From contig NC_087079.1 in assembly GCF_026151205.1 (NCBI RefSeq), forward strand, positions 9,354,635-9,418,634: a stretch of DNA of 64,000 bases, read 5' to 3'. The DNA is from Bolinopsis microptera (Eukaryota > Ctenophora > Tentaculata > Lobata > Bolinopsidae). Made by a program: the position numbers and the translations under genes. The notes beneath the pieces were generated by a model, which had not been told where the DNA came from, made no database searches, and saw only the letters and a list, made by a program, of their open reading frames with translations. Numbering within the stretch: the stretch's first letter is position 1; every line of letters starts with the position of its first letter. Below, one piece after another: positions 1 to 11,124 of the stretch.

Positions 1-905
1 GTAAGAGTTGTCCTAAAGACATGGTCTCAGCTGCTGGTTCTACATCAGAGGATGATTGTTCCTTTGGTAAGAATTTGTTATTGTCTATGATTAATGGTTT
101 TCCTCTCCGGATGATTATTTTGTTGGATCTTGGCTACCATCTTCTACGAAACATTTATTATTTGTTATGAACAGATTCGTCTCATATAATGTACGACACA
201 CAAAATATTTACTGCTTGTTTTTGTTTGCCTTGATACGTTTGGAAATTGGAACAGTTATCGATTAAAGTTTTGCAGCAATTGTATGCACATAGCCATCTA
301 AATGCCTAGATGGTTGTCACTTTCAATCTACAGTTATTTGCTATATCAATTGTTTTGACGGTATGATACGTAAACTAATTTTTAATTTGTTCAACCTTTC
401 AGAACAACGCCGAACATGCAACTGCTGGACAAAGGAGTGTGGATTCTGTTCCAGCATGAAGTGTGCAGTAAAACAAGATCTTTTCAAATCCAAAAGAGGT
501 ATCATGGTTCGCTCTAAGCCCAATCTGAGAACTTATGACACAATCTTCCTGTTTGACGTTGAAGGAAAGATGCTCGGTCAGTTCCAGTGGAACCTAAAAG
601 GCATCTTCCTCGCGGGAGGTTGTGTCCAGTGCCGAACACCACCAGCGCTGAGAGATGCAAGGATAAAAAACGGACTTACAGCTTGGACCCTTACCCTTAC
701 TGATGGATTGCTCCAGATCAAGATTGGGGACAAGCATCTTTATGAGAAAAGTTTGAAGGGAGAGTGCCGCAAGATATACAGCAAAACTAGGCGATTTGCT
801 TTTTACAATATGAAATGCGAGACCACCTTTTCATATCTGCCCAATGAGATGGAGATTGGTGATGGTATGACATCTGACTGTGCTGGAACTTGCCCTTCAT
901 TTTAA
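1..905 (+). CDS. Cysteine-rich protein of unknown function, 3' part of a spliced gene
   Basis: Two exons are visible. Exon A is open from the window edge to 66 and ends at a TTTG|GTAAGA donor in phase 1. Exon B runs 403-905, after a pyrimidine-rich stretch and CAG acceptor, and ends in TAA. The phases join cleanly (G plus AA gives Glu). The join region is rich in cysteine (CNCWTKECGFC and nearby Cys), which suggests disulphides and an extracellular protein. The C-terminal ~100 residues look like a beta-rich module with the core TDGLLQIKIGDKHLYEKSLKG and a tail containing YLPNEMEIGDG. The same core is found in two decayed copies at 2.2 and 3.7 kb on the other strand, so this is a local gene family. 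I do not recognise the family. The N-terminus, and any signal peptide, lie outside the window. Confidence 0.6.
67..402 (+). other. Intron of the cysteine-rich gene
   Basis: GTAAGA donor at 67 and a TTCAACCTTTCAG acceptor ending at 402. It is AT-rich with no other feature seen. The reading phase is conserved across it (1 + 2 nt). Confidence 0.55.
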
Positions 906-1609
906 AGTAGTGTATAATAATGAAGTGAACTTTTTAGGCTTAGACTGAGATTTAAGCGATTCACCCACATTGCTTTCAGTAGATACCTTTACTGTATATT
1001 TTTGTCTTTAAATCGATAAAAGCCATGGCTTAGTCAATATGTTCTGAGATTGAAATTGAATGGAATGTTTAAATAGTGTACAATTATTTTAGTAGGTGAC
1101 ACTGTCATTGCAGCTTATCACTGGGCAATCTTTTATTATTTGCATGGTTTCGTTTAATCAATAAAAATGAAATTAAACGTGAATTTATCACAGTTTCTAT
1201 TCTTTCATAAAGTTATAATTATATAGAAGGAAAGAGGGATATATGGAGCACGTTATGAACTATTATATATTAAGACAGTTTTTGTTATGCTAATATCATT
1301 GTATTCATATCTTCTCAATATCTAAAATATCATACATCAAATAAAATATTATTTCTAGATTATATTGGTCTTTCGTTTGGTCGATAAGAGAAAAAATGAC
1401 CTAAATTTACCTCGGTTGCTAGGGGACTGATTGCGGTTGCTATGGTGGTCATGGTAACGTAAAAACTTGAGAAGTCACCATTAAACCTTAGAACTACCAA
1501 TAACCTTTTTACAGAATGAAGTTATTCAGACAAATGGATTAAAAGTTATCCAAAAAGAACATCCTTGCAAGACTTTTGAAACACCCTGTACTTAACTTTT
1601 TAAAATGAA
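906..1609 (+). other. 3' flank / 3' UTR, no gene seen
   Basis: AT-rich sequence after the stop codon. An AATAAA at 1160-1165 is a plausible polyadenylation signal for the upstream gene. I see no coding sequence in the remainder. Confidence 0.4.
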
Positions 1610-1971
1610 TTTGATTCACTACTCACCGATATTCATGAATAAAATACTGACAATAACTACAAGTCTAATGCCCTGTGCGTCACAGACAAAATGATGTTCA
1701 TCGATTCTGCAGGACTACTCTCCGTATGTGATTTTTGTTATATCAATATGATGGACAAATATAATCATGGAATAATAAATAATCCGTTGGTAACAGGTAA
1801 AACTCATTTACTCATTTAGGAATCAGCATCTTCCGCTGTAATACCTTAGGTACAACAATCGTCTTTTCTATTTTCGTTTGATAATTCGGAATCTGTATTG
1901 CGCTTCCAGCTTCTGCAGATTCATGAATCTTATTTGCAGGAACACGTTAGTCAAACAGATTAAGATGCCGC

Positions 1972-2045
1972 TTACCTGGGGACCCCAGGCTATTATGTTC
2001 ATAATAAAGATTCGGCGGAATGACAAGCTGAGCGCCGCCCAGTAA
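1972..2045 (+). mobile_element. Short MITE-like element, 74 bp, copy 1
   Basis: Starts TTACCTGGGG and ends GCCCAGTAA, giving short imperfect terminal inverted repeats. It is flanked by GATGCCGC and AATGCCGC, an 8-bp TSD with one mismatch. The duplicated segment at about 3560 reads straight through the site without the insert, so this is a real insertion. Two more copies lie at 7924 and 16911. There is no coding capacity. Confidence 0.75.
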
Positions 2046-2196
2046 AATGCCGCATCATAGAGATTAACAAAAAATGAATAGTTTTCCCCCATAATTTATA
2101 AATTCCATCTTGTTATTATTACAATGATAACGGTATTAGACGTGATTCGTTTAAATCTCAGTCTGAGCTTAAAAGTTCGCTTCATTAGAGACTGCT

Positions 2197-2820
2197 TTAA
2201 AATAAAGGGCAAATTGCAGCACAGTCAGATGTCATTATGTCTTCACCAATCTCCATCTCATTGGACAGATATGAGAAGGTAGTCGCGCGGGTCATATCGT
2301 AAATAGCAAATCGCTTAGTTTTGCTGAATAATTTTGCGGCATTCCCCCCTTAATTGATTGTCATAAAGAACCTTGTCACCAATCTTGATCTCGAGCAATC
2401 CATCAGTAAAATGACAATCGGCCACAAACACGCCTACATCATCAAAAATCTTAACACTACACTCAGTAACAACAGACAAAATTACAGAACTGCAGTGCAC
2501 CTTATCACGGGACACTGTGGCTTAAACAAACACCTTTACACTGCATTCGCACTGTCTCACACTTTCTTGGACAGTGCCCGGCTATTGCCCAAATAAGAGG
2601 ACAATATTTCCAGGACTATTACCTCTCCGTCAATGACATATTTGACAACCAACACATCTCCACTATTGTCAATTTTGCAAACCGCACCAAAACAATTTTG
2701 CTATTCGACAGGTTAAATCGTTCAATCCATTGGCCACGAAAAACGTTGTGTAAACTTCGTTTAGATCATTACACTGTTCGGCCTGATCGACCAAAACACC
2801 ACACTGATAATTGTTACAAT
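2197..2820 (-). pseudogene. Decayed relative of the cysteine-rich gene, copy 1
   Basis: On the minus strand, the stretch CHFTDGLLEIKIGDKVLYDN matches the C-terminal module of the gene at 403-905. It is followed, in a shifted frame, by a tail with YLSNEMEIGED and a TAA at 2197. Upstream, frames alternate between a cysteine-containing segment (QCGVLVDQAEQCNDL) and a segment with VVKYVIDGEVIVLEILSS, broken by stops and shifts. I call it a pseudogene because no single frame covers the homology. An unrecognised intron could explain some but not all of the breaks. Confidence 0.65.
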
Positions 2821-3712
2821 GTTAGTATTGATCTTGTTTAACTCATTGAAGTAATTATGTGAAACAACCCCTTCCAGAATTTAGCCTTTAAAACCGCTCA
2901 ACCGCTGCTATATATGAGCGAAATTGAAAAAAAAACTAGCTGAATAATTGAAAAATCTAATAAATTGAACGGAAAATAGCGTACAATTATTTTAGTAGAG
3001 ATAAACATTCACATTTCACTACATTGAAGAATTTAATTTTTATGTCTAATAAACTAAATGGATAAAAAAATGATTGTCATTAAAAAATTGATGTGTTATA
3101 ACAACCTAGCTTGAAATAAGTACTGCTATGATAATTTAACAAGAAAATTGAATTTGTTTCACTACTCACCGATATTCATGAATAAAATACTGACAATAAC
3201 TACAAGTGTAATGCCCTGTGCGTCACTGACAAAATGATGTTCATCAATTCTGCAGGACTACTGTCCGTATAGTATGTGATTTATGTTATACATCAATTTG
3301 TATGATGGACAAATATAATCATGGAATAATAAATAACCCGTTGGAGTCGCCGCATTAGAGTTGTAAAGTTATCAAGAAATACAAGTTAATCCGCTGGTAA
3401 CAGGTCAAACTCATTTAGGAATCAGCATCTTCCGCTGTAATACCTTAAGTAAACAATCGTCTTTTCAATTTTTGTTTATGATAATTCAAAATCTGTATTG
3501 TGCTTCTGCAGATTCAGGAATCTTATTTGCAGGAACACGTTAGTTAAACAGATTAAGATGCCGCATGATAGAGATTAACAAAAAACGGACAGTTTTCCCC
3601 CAGAATTGATAAATTCCATCTTGTTGTTATAGTGATGACAGAATTAAACTAGATTCGTATAAATATCAGTCTGAGCTTAAAAGTTCGCTTCATAAGAGAC
3701 TCAGAGACTGCT

Positions 3713-4345
3713 TTAAAATAAAGGGCAAGTTGCAGCACAGTCAGATGTCATTATGTCTTCACCAATTTCCATCTCATTGGACAGATATGAGAAGGTAGTC
3801 TCGTATATCATATCGTAAATAGGAAATCGCTTAGTTTTGCTGTATAATTTGCAGCATTCCCCCCTTAATTCTTTAACTGATTGTCATAGAGAACCTTGTC
3901 ACCCATCTTGATCTCGAGCAATCCATCAGTAAAATGACACTTGGCCACGAGCACGCCAACATCATCAAAAATCTTAACACTACACTCAGTAACAACAGAC
4001 AAAATTACAGAACTGCAGTGCACCTTATCTCGGGACACTGTGGCTTAAACAAACACCTTTACACTGCATTCGCACTGTCTCACACTTTCTTGGACAGTGC
4101 CCGGCTATTGCCTAAATAAGAGGACAATATTTCCAGGACTATTACCTCTCCGTCAATGACATATTTGACAACTAACACATCTCCACTATTGTCAATTTTG
4201 CAAACCGCACCAATTCATTTCTGCTGTTCGAGGTTAAATCGTTCAATCCATTGGCCACGAAAAACGTTGTGTAAACTTCGTCTAGATCATTACACTGTTC
4301 GGCCTGATCGACCAAAACACCACACTGATAACTGCTACAGTGTTA
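3713..4345 (-). pseudogene. Decayed relative of the cysteine-rich gene, copy 2
   Basis: This is the second copy within the tandem duplication. The minus strand again shows CHFTDGLLEIKMGDKVLYDN. An extra short insertion after it contains an in-frame stop, then the tail continues with YLSNEMEIGED in another frame. It shares the upstream breaks of copy 1, so the gene was probably already dead or differently spliced before the duplication. Confidence 0.65.
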
Positions 4346-4490
4346 CTGTTAGTATTGATATAGTTTAACTTTAACTCAATGAAGTAATTATGAGAAACGA
4401 CCCCTTCTAGAATTTAGCTTTTAAAACCGCTGCTATAAATGTGCGAAATCAGAAAAAACTAGCTGAATAATGGAAAAATCGAATAAATGG

Positions 4491-6000
4491 AATGGAAAAT
4501 ATTCTCGAAAAGTCTCAACAAATATGAATAAAAGTTTTGTAGACAAAAAATTCCAGGCATTAAGATTCATCGGAACTCGGAAGTGTTCAGCAGGTTTAGT
4601 TTGAATGTGGCCCCCCCCCCCCCCTCCCCCCAACTTATATGTTTACAGTACACTACAATCAATTCATTTCCCATCATTCGACTGAGGAGACATTGCACAG
4701 ATGTAAATAACCATTAACCAAAGACGTCAGTTCAGAGGTTTACAGCTTAGCTCTGTTGACTCCTGTTACAATAACTCTTCGTTGGGTATATTTCGTGGCA
4801 AGGTCAAAAGGAAATCGCGGCACGTGCAGAATCGCGATTTTTCCCATTCTCCACAACAAATCGCGATTTTTGACGTTTGCGGCGGAAAATTGCGATTTTC
4901 TCAGATCCTCGCGATTTTGGGTCACGAAATCCTCTCCGAACCTCCACGTGGTGTGACCTGGTTGGCACTAACGGGTGGTGTGCTCTCTTGTTGAGTACAA
5001 AGGTTGGGACTTGCCAACTCAAAGTTCCCATAGGAACCAGGAAGTCAACACTAACAGCTACCAAGCACCAGGAAATTTCTCTTTCAGATATCAGGTTACA
5101 AGATAGTACACATACAAATGACGACACGTTATAAACAGATACCTAGTTCTAAGAGCTATTAAATCACCAGGAAATTCTCTTTCAGCTTTCAGGTCCCATC
5201 GAAGTCACCCACCACAGAGATAGGGATTCCAATTCGCTCATCCTGACTACGAGGATACACTAATAATGAGTATAGTCTTGGCACTTCTCCCTCCAGTAAC
5301 CACTTTTCAGGTCTTTTCAGTTAAGACAGCTAATGGCAATGCGTAAAGGCTGACACACGCTAGACACAGGCTCGTGATAAGACAGAGTTAGGGATTTCAA
5401 CTCTGACTACGAGGACACACTGATAGCGAGAATTCCTCAATTCCTGGCACTTCTTCCTCCAGTAACCACTCTTCAGGGGACCGGGTTAGCTTTGCCACAC
5501 TCTTCATCGAAGTGTGACTGGACGCTCTACATTCATCTAGTAACAGCAGAGTTTGACTAACACCCTTACTGGTTCTAATCTGTTTCTACAGCGGAAGATC
5601 TCAACGCTCGAAAACAGTTCATCTTGGACATCCTGCAGAGATGCTTTATCACAGCCTGCCCCATTACACGGGGAACCCTTAGATCTACAGTACCCTGGTG
5701 GACAGCATAGCTCACTATAGCATAGCGGACTTTTTTAGTTATGAGACGCAAAGCTAACCGGACCAGGAATAAACATCAATGCAATGCTTAGGGGATGCAA
5801 ATAGGACATACAACGTTGAACGAATGCATTACTCAAACTTTGGATTCATTTTGTAGCTCGACGTTACATGGTAACATTTCAGGACAGACATTCCTCCTTC
5901 AGGTTCATTGAGGAAAGCGTACCCGCGTCCCGCTATTTGCGTTATACATGGCAAGTATCTGTACTAATGATAACTTAGGATCTCCATCTTTCATTAACTC
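4491..6000. other. No intact gene; scattered low-complexity and repeat motifs
   Basis: There is a C-rich tract at about 4610-4630. A run of AT-rich motifs centred on CGCGATTTTT recurs between 4815 and 4920, and again near 7785. A degenerate direct repeat of about 170 bp period (blocks with GACTACGAGGAYACACT and CTCCAGTAACCAC at about 5250-5310 and 5405-5475) is also visible. I could not identify a reading frame here. It may be the decayed upstream part of the LINE remnant that follows. Confidence 0.4.
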
Positions 6001-6009
6001 CTCTTAGAT

Positions 6010-6500
6010 TCCCAGGATGCATTTAAAGCGCTTAACAGCACCAGTTTTAACTCCAGGTTCGTTCTGAACATTTCAGACCAACTCAACTCACTAGGTATTC
6101 ACATCGAGTAGAACGTCGTTTCAGGACATGAAGGAGTATAAGTATACGGTAAAGAACTAGTGGACGAATTCGCAAGGGACGATCAATCCAACAACAATCA
6201 ACATGCCCATAGGACCAGAACCCTTCCTCCCAATTAGGCCACACTCAGTAACTAAGGAACATTCCACTTGAGATGTTCCTCCACAAATATAATTACAGGA
6301 ACTTACATTTTTCTGGAACTCACATCAGATGGCTATTGGCTAACATGGTCGCTTTCAGGATAGGTCACAGCCCACTAGTTTATTTTCAGAATGTGGCAAA
6401 CAACGTCAACTTCGAGACGCAAGATTGTGAACACTTTTCAGGAGAAGCAGAAACATCCCAGCACCTCCTCTGCATCCAGATCATGACGTTCAGAATGAGG
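6010..6500 (+). pseudogene. LINE remnant: RNase H-like and C-terminal zinc-finger region
   Basis: The plus strand reads DSQDAFKALNS, then ISDQLNSLGIHIE, a stop, then VSGHEG and, in-frame, KELVDEFARDD. This order (DSQ.ALKAL, W.PGH.G, N..AD.LA) is the usual RNase H signature of some LINE clades. Further on, LANMVAFRIGHSPLVYFQNV and the Cys/His-containing DCEHFSGEAETSQHLLC resemble the C-terminal knuckle of such elements. Several stops and a missing Trp show it is dead. The call rests on motif order only. Confidence 0.55.
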
Positions 6501-6627
6501 ATAATTGGTAAACTCTACCTCATTATTATCTAACTTTTAAAACAATCTCGAAATAGTAAAGAAACATCTTAAGAGACTGATGAGTGCCCAAAAAAACATA
6601 ACAGTTCTCTGAAAAATAAAAGGTTAA

Positions 6628-7384
6628 TTATGAGGTAAATAATTTTCTCCACAAAACTCTGTTAGAGGCAGTAGCCCTAAGATCATAAAGATCATTAATA
6701 TCACGTAATGGTAGGTTTCTTTTATTCAAATCATTTATAATAAACTTTAAAAGATTACTTTGGTGTCGACCAACACGTCCTTTCATGGTAAATAACGCAT
6801 TAACAGCAAATTGAAGAGCTCTCTGAGCTGGTGATGAGCAGTCACTGCGGAGGACATGTCCCAGCATTTTCCAGCGAGCATATGTCACTCGCTCTGACAA
6901 CGGTGTTACACCACAGCGTTCATATAGTGCTTTATTACTGATAATAATGGGATAAGTCATCTTCAATATTTGACGCAGGTGTCTTCTATGACATGCATCA
7001 AGTTTGTCAAATAGGTTCTGAGGGGTAGCCCAGCTATTGCAGTTATAGAGCATAACAGATGTAACGTATGCTTCGTATATCTTAATCTTGGTCTTCAGAT
7101 TAATCTTAGATCCTTGCATCCAAACTTTCTTGTATTTTTCGAATGCAACATTTCCAAGGATTATACGATGCTGTATGTCTTCTTTACTACATAGCTTAGA
7201 GCCTAGGGACACACACTTCCTCCAAGGTTCTCTATTTCTTAGAGGTTCTCCTTTTTCGTCCTTCTCACCACTTCCAGCCAGATAACACTTTACAAACTCG
7301 GTTTTAGACTCATTTACAAACAAATTCCATTCTGAGAGAATTTCTACCTCAACAACATAAAAACTACAACCATATCTTTAAATT
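6628..7384 (-). pseudogene. 5'-truncated LINE, C-terminal part of ORF2
   Basis: About 250 codons open on the minus strand. The sequence is homologous to the C-terminus of the LINE ORF at 55508-58495. Shared features are NESKTEF versus NTEKTEF, YEAYVTSVMLYNCNSW versus YEAQIVSIIMYNCSSW, CHRRHLRQIL versus CHRKHLRSLL, ARWKMLGHVLRS versus ARWKLLGHILRS, and the ending LWRKLF versus AWRNKF. The reverse transcriptase core and endonuclease are missing, as expected for 5' truncation during insertion. Not functional by itself. Confidence 0.85.
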
Positions 7385-7923
7385 TGTGTAATAGTCGACA
7401 AGACTGGATATGGAAAACCCTTTTGGGTAACCTCCTTGGATTCTTCACCAGAAACTTTCGCTAAATCCCACACTAGGAACCCAAACTAGGCCCATCTCTG
7501 CATAGAGACATATCTCCCAGGCTTTGACCTTGCTCGGAAGTCCCTTGTCTGCCCGCAGAAGTACTACAACGGAAGTGGGTTTGCTCTGAGCCAGGTAGCG
7601 ACAGCTTCAAGACTCCAGGGGTCTGTTGCATTGATATTTATTATTTTATGATTTCGTATATACTTTGGGAGTCCTGGCGTGCAGCTAGCAGGAGTTACAT
7701 TCTGTGGGCACGGTGATAAGACCTCCCTCTTAAAGTAGGAGGCCAGAAACCGTTGACCAGAACAGACAGAGAGAGAGAGAGAAATCGCGATTTTTCAGTT
7801 CTCCGCGACAATTTGCGCATATTTCTTTAAATTCGAAGACCAAATTTTCGCATTCTCCTTTAAATCCGAGGGCCACCGCCAAATATTATATTATCGGTGA
7901 CCGACGACTGAACCCAATTGAAC
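7385..7923. other. No gene seen
   Basis: Mixed sequence between a LINE fragment and a MITE. It contains a short (GA)n run near 7772 and further CGCGATTTTT-like motifs at about 7785-7860, resembling those near 4815-4920. I recognise nothing else. Confidence 0.35.
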
Positions 7924-8000
7924 TTACCTGGGGACCCCAGGCTGTTATATTTATGTTTATAGAGATTCGGCGAAATGACAGGCTGAGCGCCGCCCAGTAA
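7924..8000 (+). mobile_element. Short MITE-like element, copy 2
   Basis: 77 bp, starting TTACCTGGGG and ending GCCCAGTAA as in copy 1. Flanks AATTGAAC and AATAGAAC form an 8-bp TSD with one mismatch. Confidence 0.7.
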
Positions 8001-8983
8001 AATAGAACCTAACACAGTTAACAGGGCACCCAATGGCAACTGAACCCAAATTTTCCATATAAAATGATTACACTAGTGTAATTTTGACAGAAATAGAATA
8101 GCTATTTGTAAAACTGATAACGGAGGGGGGGGGGGCGTGTGTTTCAAACATCTGTAGACTAGATTAATTCATGAAGGAGTAACCAGCTATACTAAATTAT
8201 TTGTTATCAATTATACCGATACGCTCAAGAGCTGCCAGCAGCTACAACAAGTACAATACCTGAAAACTGTGTTTCTGGGTAAGTTAAAGGTACTTTTTGG
8301 CGACAAACGGATTTGAGTCATTCTCAAAGTAGGCTTTGAAAATAGCATGTTTGAAGAGCCTTACTGATAGTGATAGTAATTATAGTTGTAGTTATACAAT
8401 ATATTGCTATTAGGGATGAGATCATTCCAAATTTTGGTAGAGGTGTTCAGAAAGTTTTGTTGGGAGATATCTAATCTCAATAATGGGATCAGACGAAGTT
8501 TTCATTTTTAGGGCAGAACTTGAAAAGATCTTTAATGGACTGAGGGACATCAAATTTAAGGATTTTGAATAGTTCCATAAATGTATTAATGCTTTTCAAA
8601 CAAAGTTACAACGAATTCTTTATGTAGTGCATCCTGGGTTAGGACAGGATATGCCCGTTTAAAATATTTCCATCACGTTACATTAGTATTAGTATTAAAT
8701 TATTCTGAAACATATATTATATTTACAATAAATTATGCAATCACAACATTATAATTAACAAAATAAATTTAATCACAGAATCTCAAATACAAGTAATCAT
8801 AAATTAAGCACAAAAACAAATTAAACAAGCAATGAATGAATAAAAATTGGCATCCACTGATATATGAATATGATACATGTGCAGATTCTCCGGATTCATA
8901 ATTTTCTGCTCAGCGAACAGCAGTTTACTGTGTTCAAGACAGTAGTTCTTGCTTGTGCCTATATATAGCATGCTAGCCATAAT
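8001..8983. other. AT-rich sequence, no gene seen
   Basis: Contains a G-run near 8126-8136 and a very AT-rich stretch around 8690-8850. I found no convincing coding sequence or RNA gene. Confidence 0.35.
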
Positions 8984-9379
8984 GGCTCTTACTAAATCGC
9001 TCGCCCAAAAATTTCACGTGACTTTGGTTTTTTTGGTTTTGCAGCCGTACAAAACGGTTTTACATACACCCTAATCCCAACCCTAACCCTAACCATAACC
9101 CTAACCATAACCCCGAAGCTATCCATAATCTTAACCACAACCCTTACCCTAACCCGAGCCCTACCCTAAATAATCGAATTCACGTTTTACTAGCCTGTCA
9201 CGTGACCAAAACGGTTTTTTGCCCATAACTCTCCAGGAAAGCATTTTAACCCTACGTCATGGGGGGTGATTCGGAATCAGCGTCCAAAAATACACCGATC
9301 TAGATCACTTTCATGCCTAAAGGGCCTTTTCACAAGAATTTTCTTAAAATTTGGGCGAGCGATTTAGTAGGAGCGAGCC
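8984..9379. mobile_element. MITE with telomere-like internal sequence
   Basis: About 396 bp. The left end GGCTCTTACTAAATCGCTCG is the inverse of the right end, which ends CGAGCGATTTAGTAGGAGCGAGCC. Both are flanked by ATAAT (8979-8983 and 9380-9384), a likely 5-bp TSD. Subterminal blocks with CACGTGAC and AAAACGGTTTT are also mirrored. The middle (about 9070-9170) holds a degenerate array of CCCTAA/CCATAA units resembling metazoan telomere repeats. No ORF. Confidence 0.75.
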
Positions 9380-9384
9380 ATAAT

Positions 9385-10940
9385 ATGTTTATTATAAGTT
9401 ATTGAACGTGTACATGTTATGTTCGTATTCTTTATCATAAAGAAACCAGTTTGTAAGACAATGGCATTCATTGTTCTCTGCTCCTAAATTCTTTATACAA
9501 AAGCGGATGATGATTAATCACTCTACACTCGACTGTCACGTGACTTTTTCAACCTGTTCTCTAGCTGGTCCTGAACGACTATTCGAAACCCTAACCCTTT
9601 GGCCTTTAATTTGATCCCGATCCCAACCTTAATATATAAGTATAACCCTAACCCAATCCTTAACAAAAGCATATGCTGAAACCTTAACCCTAACGAGAAA
9701 TTAGACTAACTTCCTTATATATAAGCACGTGGTCTTGACTTGGCTTATATAATTATAAGCCAAGTCAAGACTACGTGCTAAATGGTTAATTTGCTTTTAT
9801 TTGGTATAAAGATTTAGGTATGGCAAAGGACCGTAGATTTAATTCAGGAGTTGTATAGAACGAAAACTCATTGATCACGAATTCATCATGTCCCCCAAAA
9901 AACACACTCCACTTAAACTTCAAACCTCACTGTCCCAATTTCAGTCCCTCACGCTAGTCAAAACAATTTAACCCTCATTTCTAAATAATGCAATTCTAAA
10001 CTTTCGTGAAAGTCACAAGCATGCGTGTTAAAACATACGTTACAAAATCCCTTACGTTAAAATACTAGTACTACGCTAAAATACTGTCTAATGTCCATGT
10101 TCTAAATACTATTATCATGCTTTGAGTTTGAAATTGACAGTATAGCTGTATTATAGTACTGACCATGAGGAAAAATAGATGTACTAAAACTGCTACATGC
10201 TAAAAGTAAAACGAGTATTGTTATAGACCTCGGTTAGCTCGGGTTCGAGTGTACCTCTGCAATACGCTGGGGAGGAGTCGTAGACTAAGGAAGATGCTCA
10301 AAACGGGTTACGAAATAGTAAATAGATATACTAGAACGTGAAGGTAATCCACGGTTATCGAGGAGTAAGAGAGGCGCTAGTAAACGCAGTTTACTTTACG
10401 TTCATTTACTTTAAACCTTCTTTAAAGTCAGGAGAGTACAAAATAAACACTACAATTTAGGGGAACGTGAGTAAAGTCTGCACGTTCAAATTCAAGGTAG
10501 AATAACGAACATAAAGAATAACGTAATATCATGTCAAAGACAATTATAATACTAAAGAGTTACAAGACTCATTACATTACAACAATAATAAAATGAGCGA
10601 TAACTTTCCTATTTCTACTTCTAAGAGGGTAACTATCTATTGACTCCTGGAGCTTAACACTAAATATAAACCTATACTATATTATTATTAGGAGGAGTGA
10701 TATAATAGAACACTCTCTGGGATGACGCTGCCCACTCTGGAGTACAGGGCGGGTCTTGCTCTAAAAGTGCGTGAGACGTGTGGCGCGTGAATCATGGTCA
10801 TGTGATATGTTGCGTGACTTTAGGAAGTGTTACTGAAACGACCACAAGGTACGTGATGATCAATTAGGCCTAGGAAGGGCTTTGCCTGTGCCAGGGCAGT
10901 GATGTATGTGAGTAGGTCGGGCCGCTTCAGTTGTGTGCTA
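9385..10940. other. AT-rich intergenic region, no gene seen
   Basis: A further CCCTAACCC patch near 9585-9670 follows a CACGTGAC motif, so part of it may be a decayed relative of the MITE at 8984. Otherwise I see only the hairpin at 9724 and unassigned AT-rich DNA. Confidence 0.35.
9724..9779. repeat. Near-perfect 26-bp-arm hairpin
   Basis: AGCACGTGGTCTTGACTTGG and the following bases pair with the right arm across a 4-nt loop (TAAT), with one mismatch in 26. It could be a tiny MITE or the tip of one. No coding role seen. Confidence 0.75.
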
Positions 10941-10941
10941 T

Positions 10942-11124
10942 TATAACACACATAACCCCGGCATGCGCAGGGATTATATTTCAATTTTTCCCGCGACGCG
11001 CGGGAAAAGTTTATAATAATTTCGAGTGCGAAGCACGAGGGATTATTATGAAAATAACCCCGACGTGCTTTAGCACGAGGGGTTATTTTAATATAACTTA
11101 AGCGTGCCGGTGTTATGTGTTATA
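10942..11124. mobile_element. GC-rich structured MITE, about 183 bp
   Basis: Ends TTATAACACACATAACCCCG and its near inverse ending GTTATGTGTTATAA. The interior contains three nested GC-rich hairpins: CCCGCGACGCGCGGG, a GTGCGAAGCAC stem, and AACCCCGACGTGC paired with GCACGAGGGGTT. It abuts, and may have inserted into, the left end of the element at 11121. Confidence 0.6.

Larger units (their letters stand above)
1610..4490. repeat. Direct tandem duplication, about 1.5 kb per copy
   Basis: Copy 1 covers about 1610-2960 and copy 2 about 3150-4490, in the same orientation. Shared landmarks are the block around TTCACTACTCACCGATATTC (1614 and 3157), the pseudogene bodies (2197-2820 and 3713-4345) and the block with TAATTATG and CCCCTTC near 2850 and 4385. 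Copy 1 carries a 74-bp MITE that copy 2 lacks. Small indels and substitutions show the duplication is not recent. Confidence 0.8.

Noticed and set aside
2354-4119. Plus-strand ORFs with similar peptides at 2354-2596 and 3934-4119
   Set aside because: They are antisense shadows of the minus-strand pseudogenes. The similarity comes from the tandem duplication.
9061-9170. A true telomere or chromosome end
   Set aside because: The repeats are degenerate, about 100 bp long, inside a MITE with inverted ends and a TSD, and flanked by ordinary sequence on both sides.
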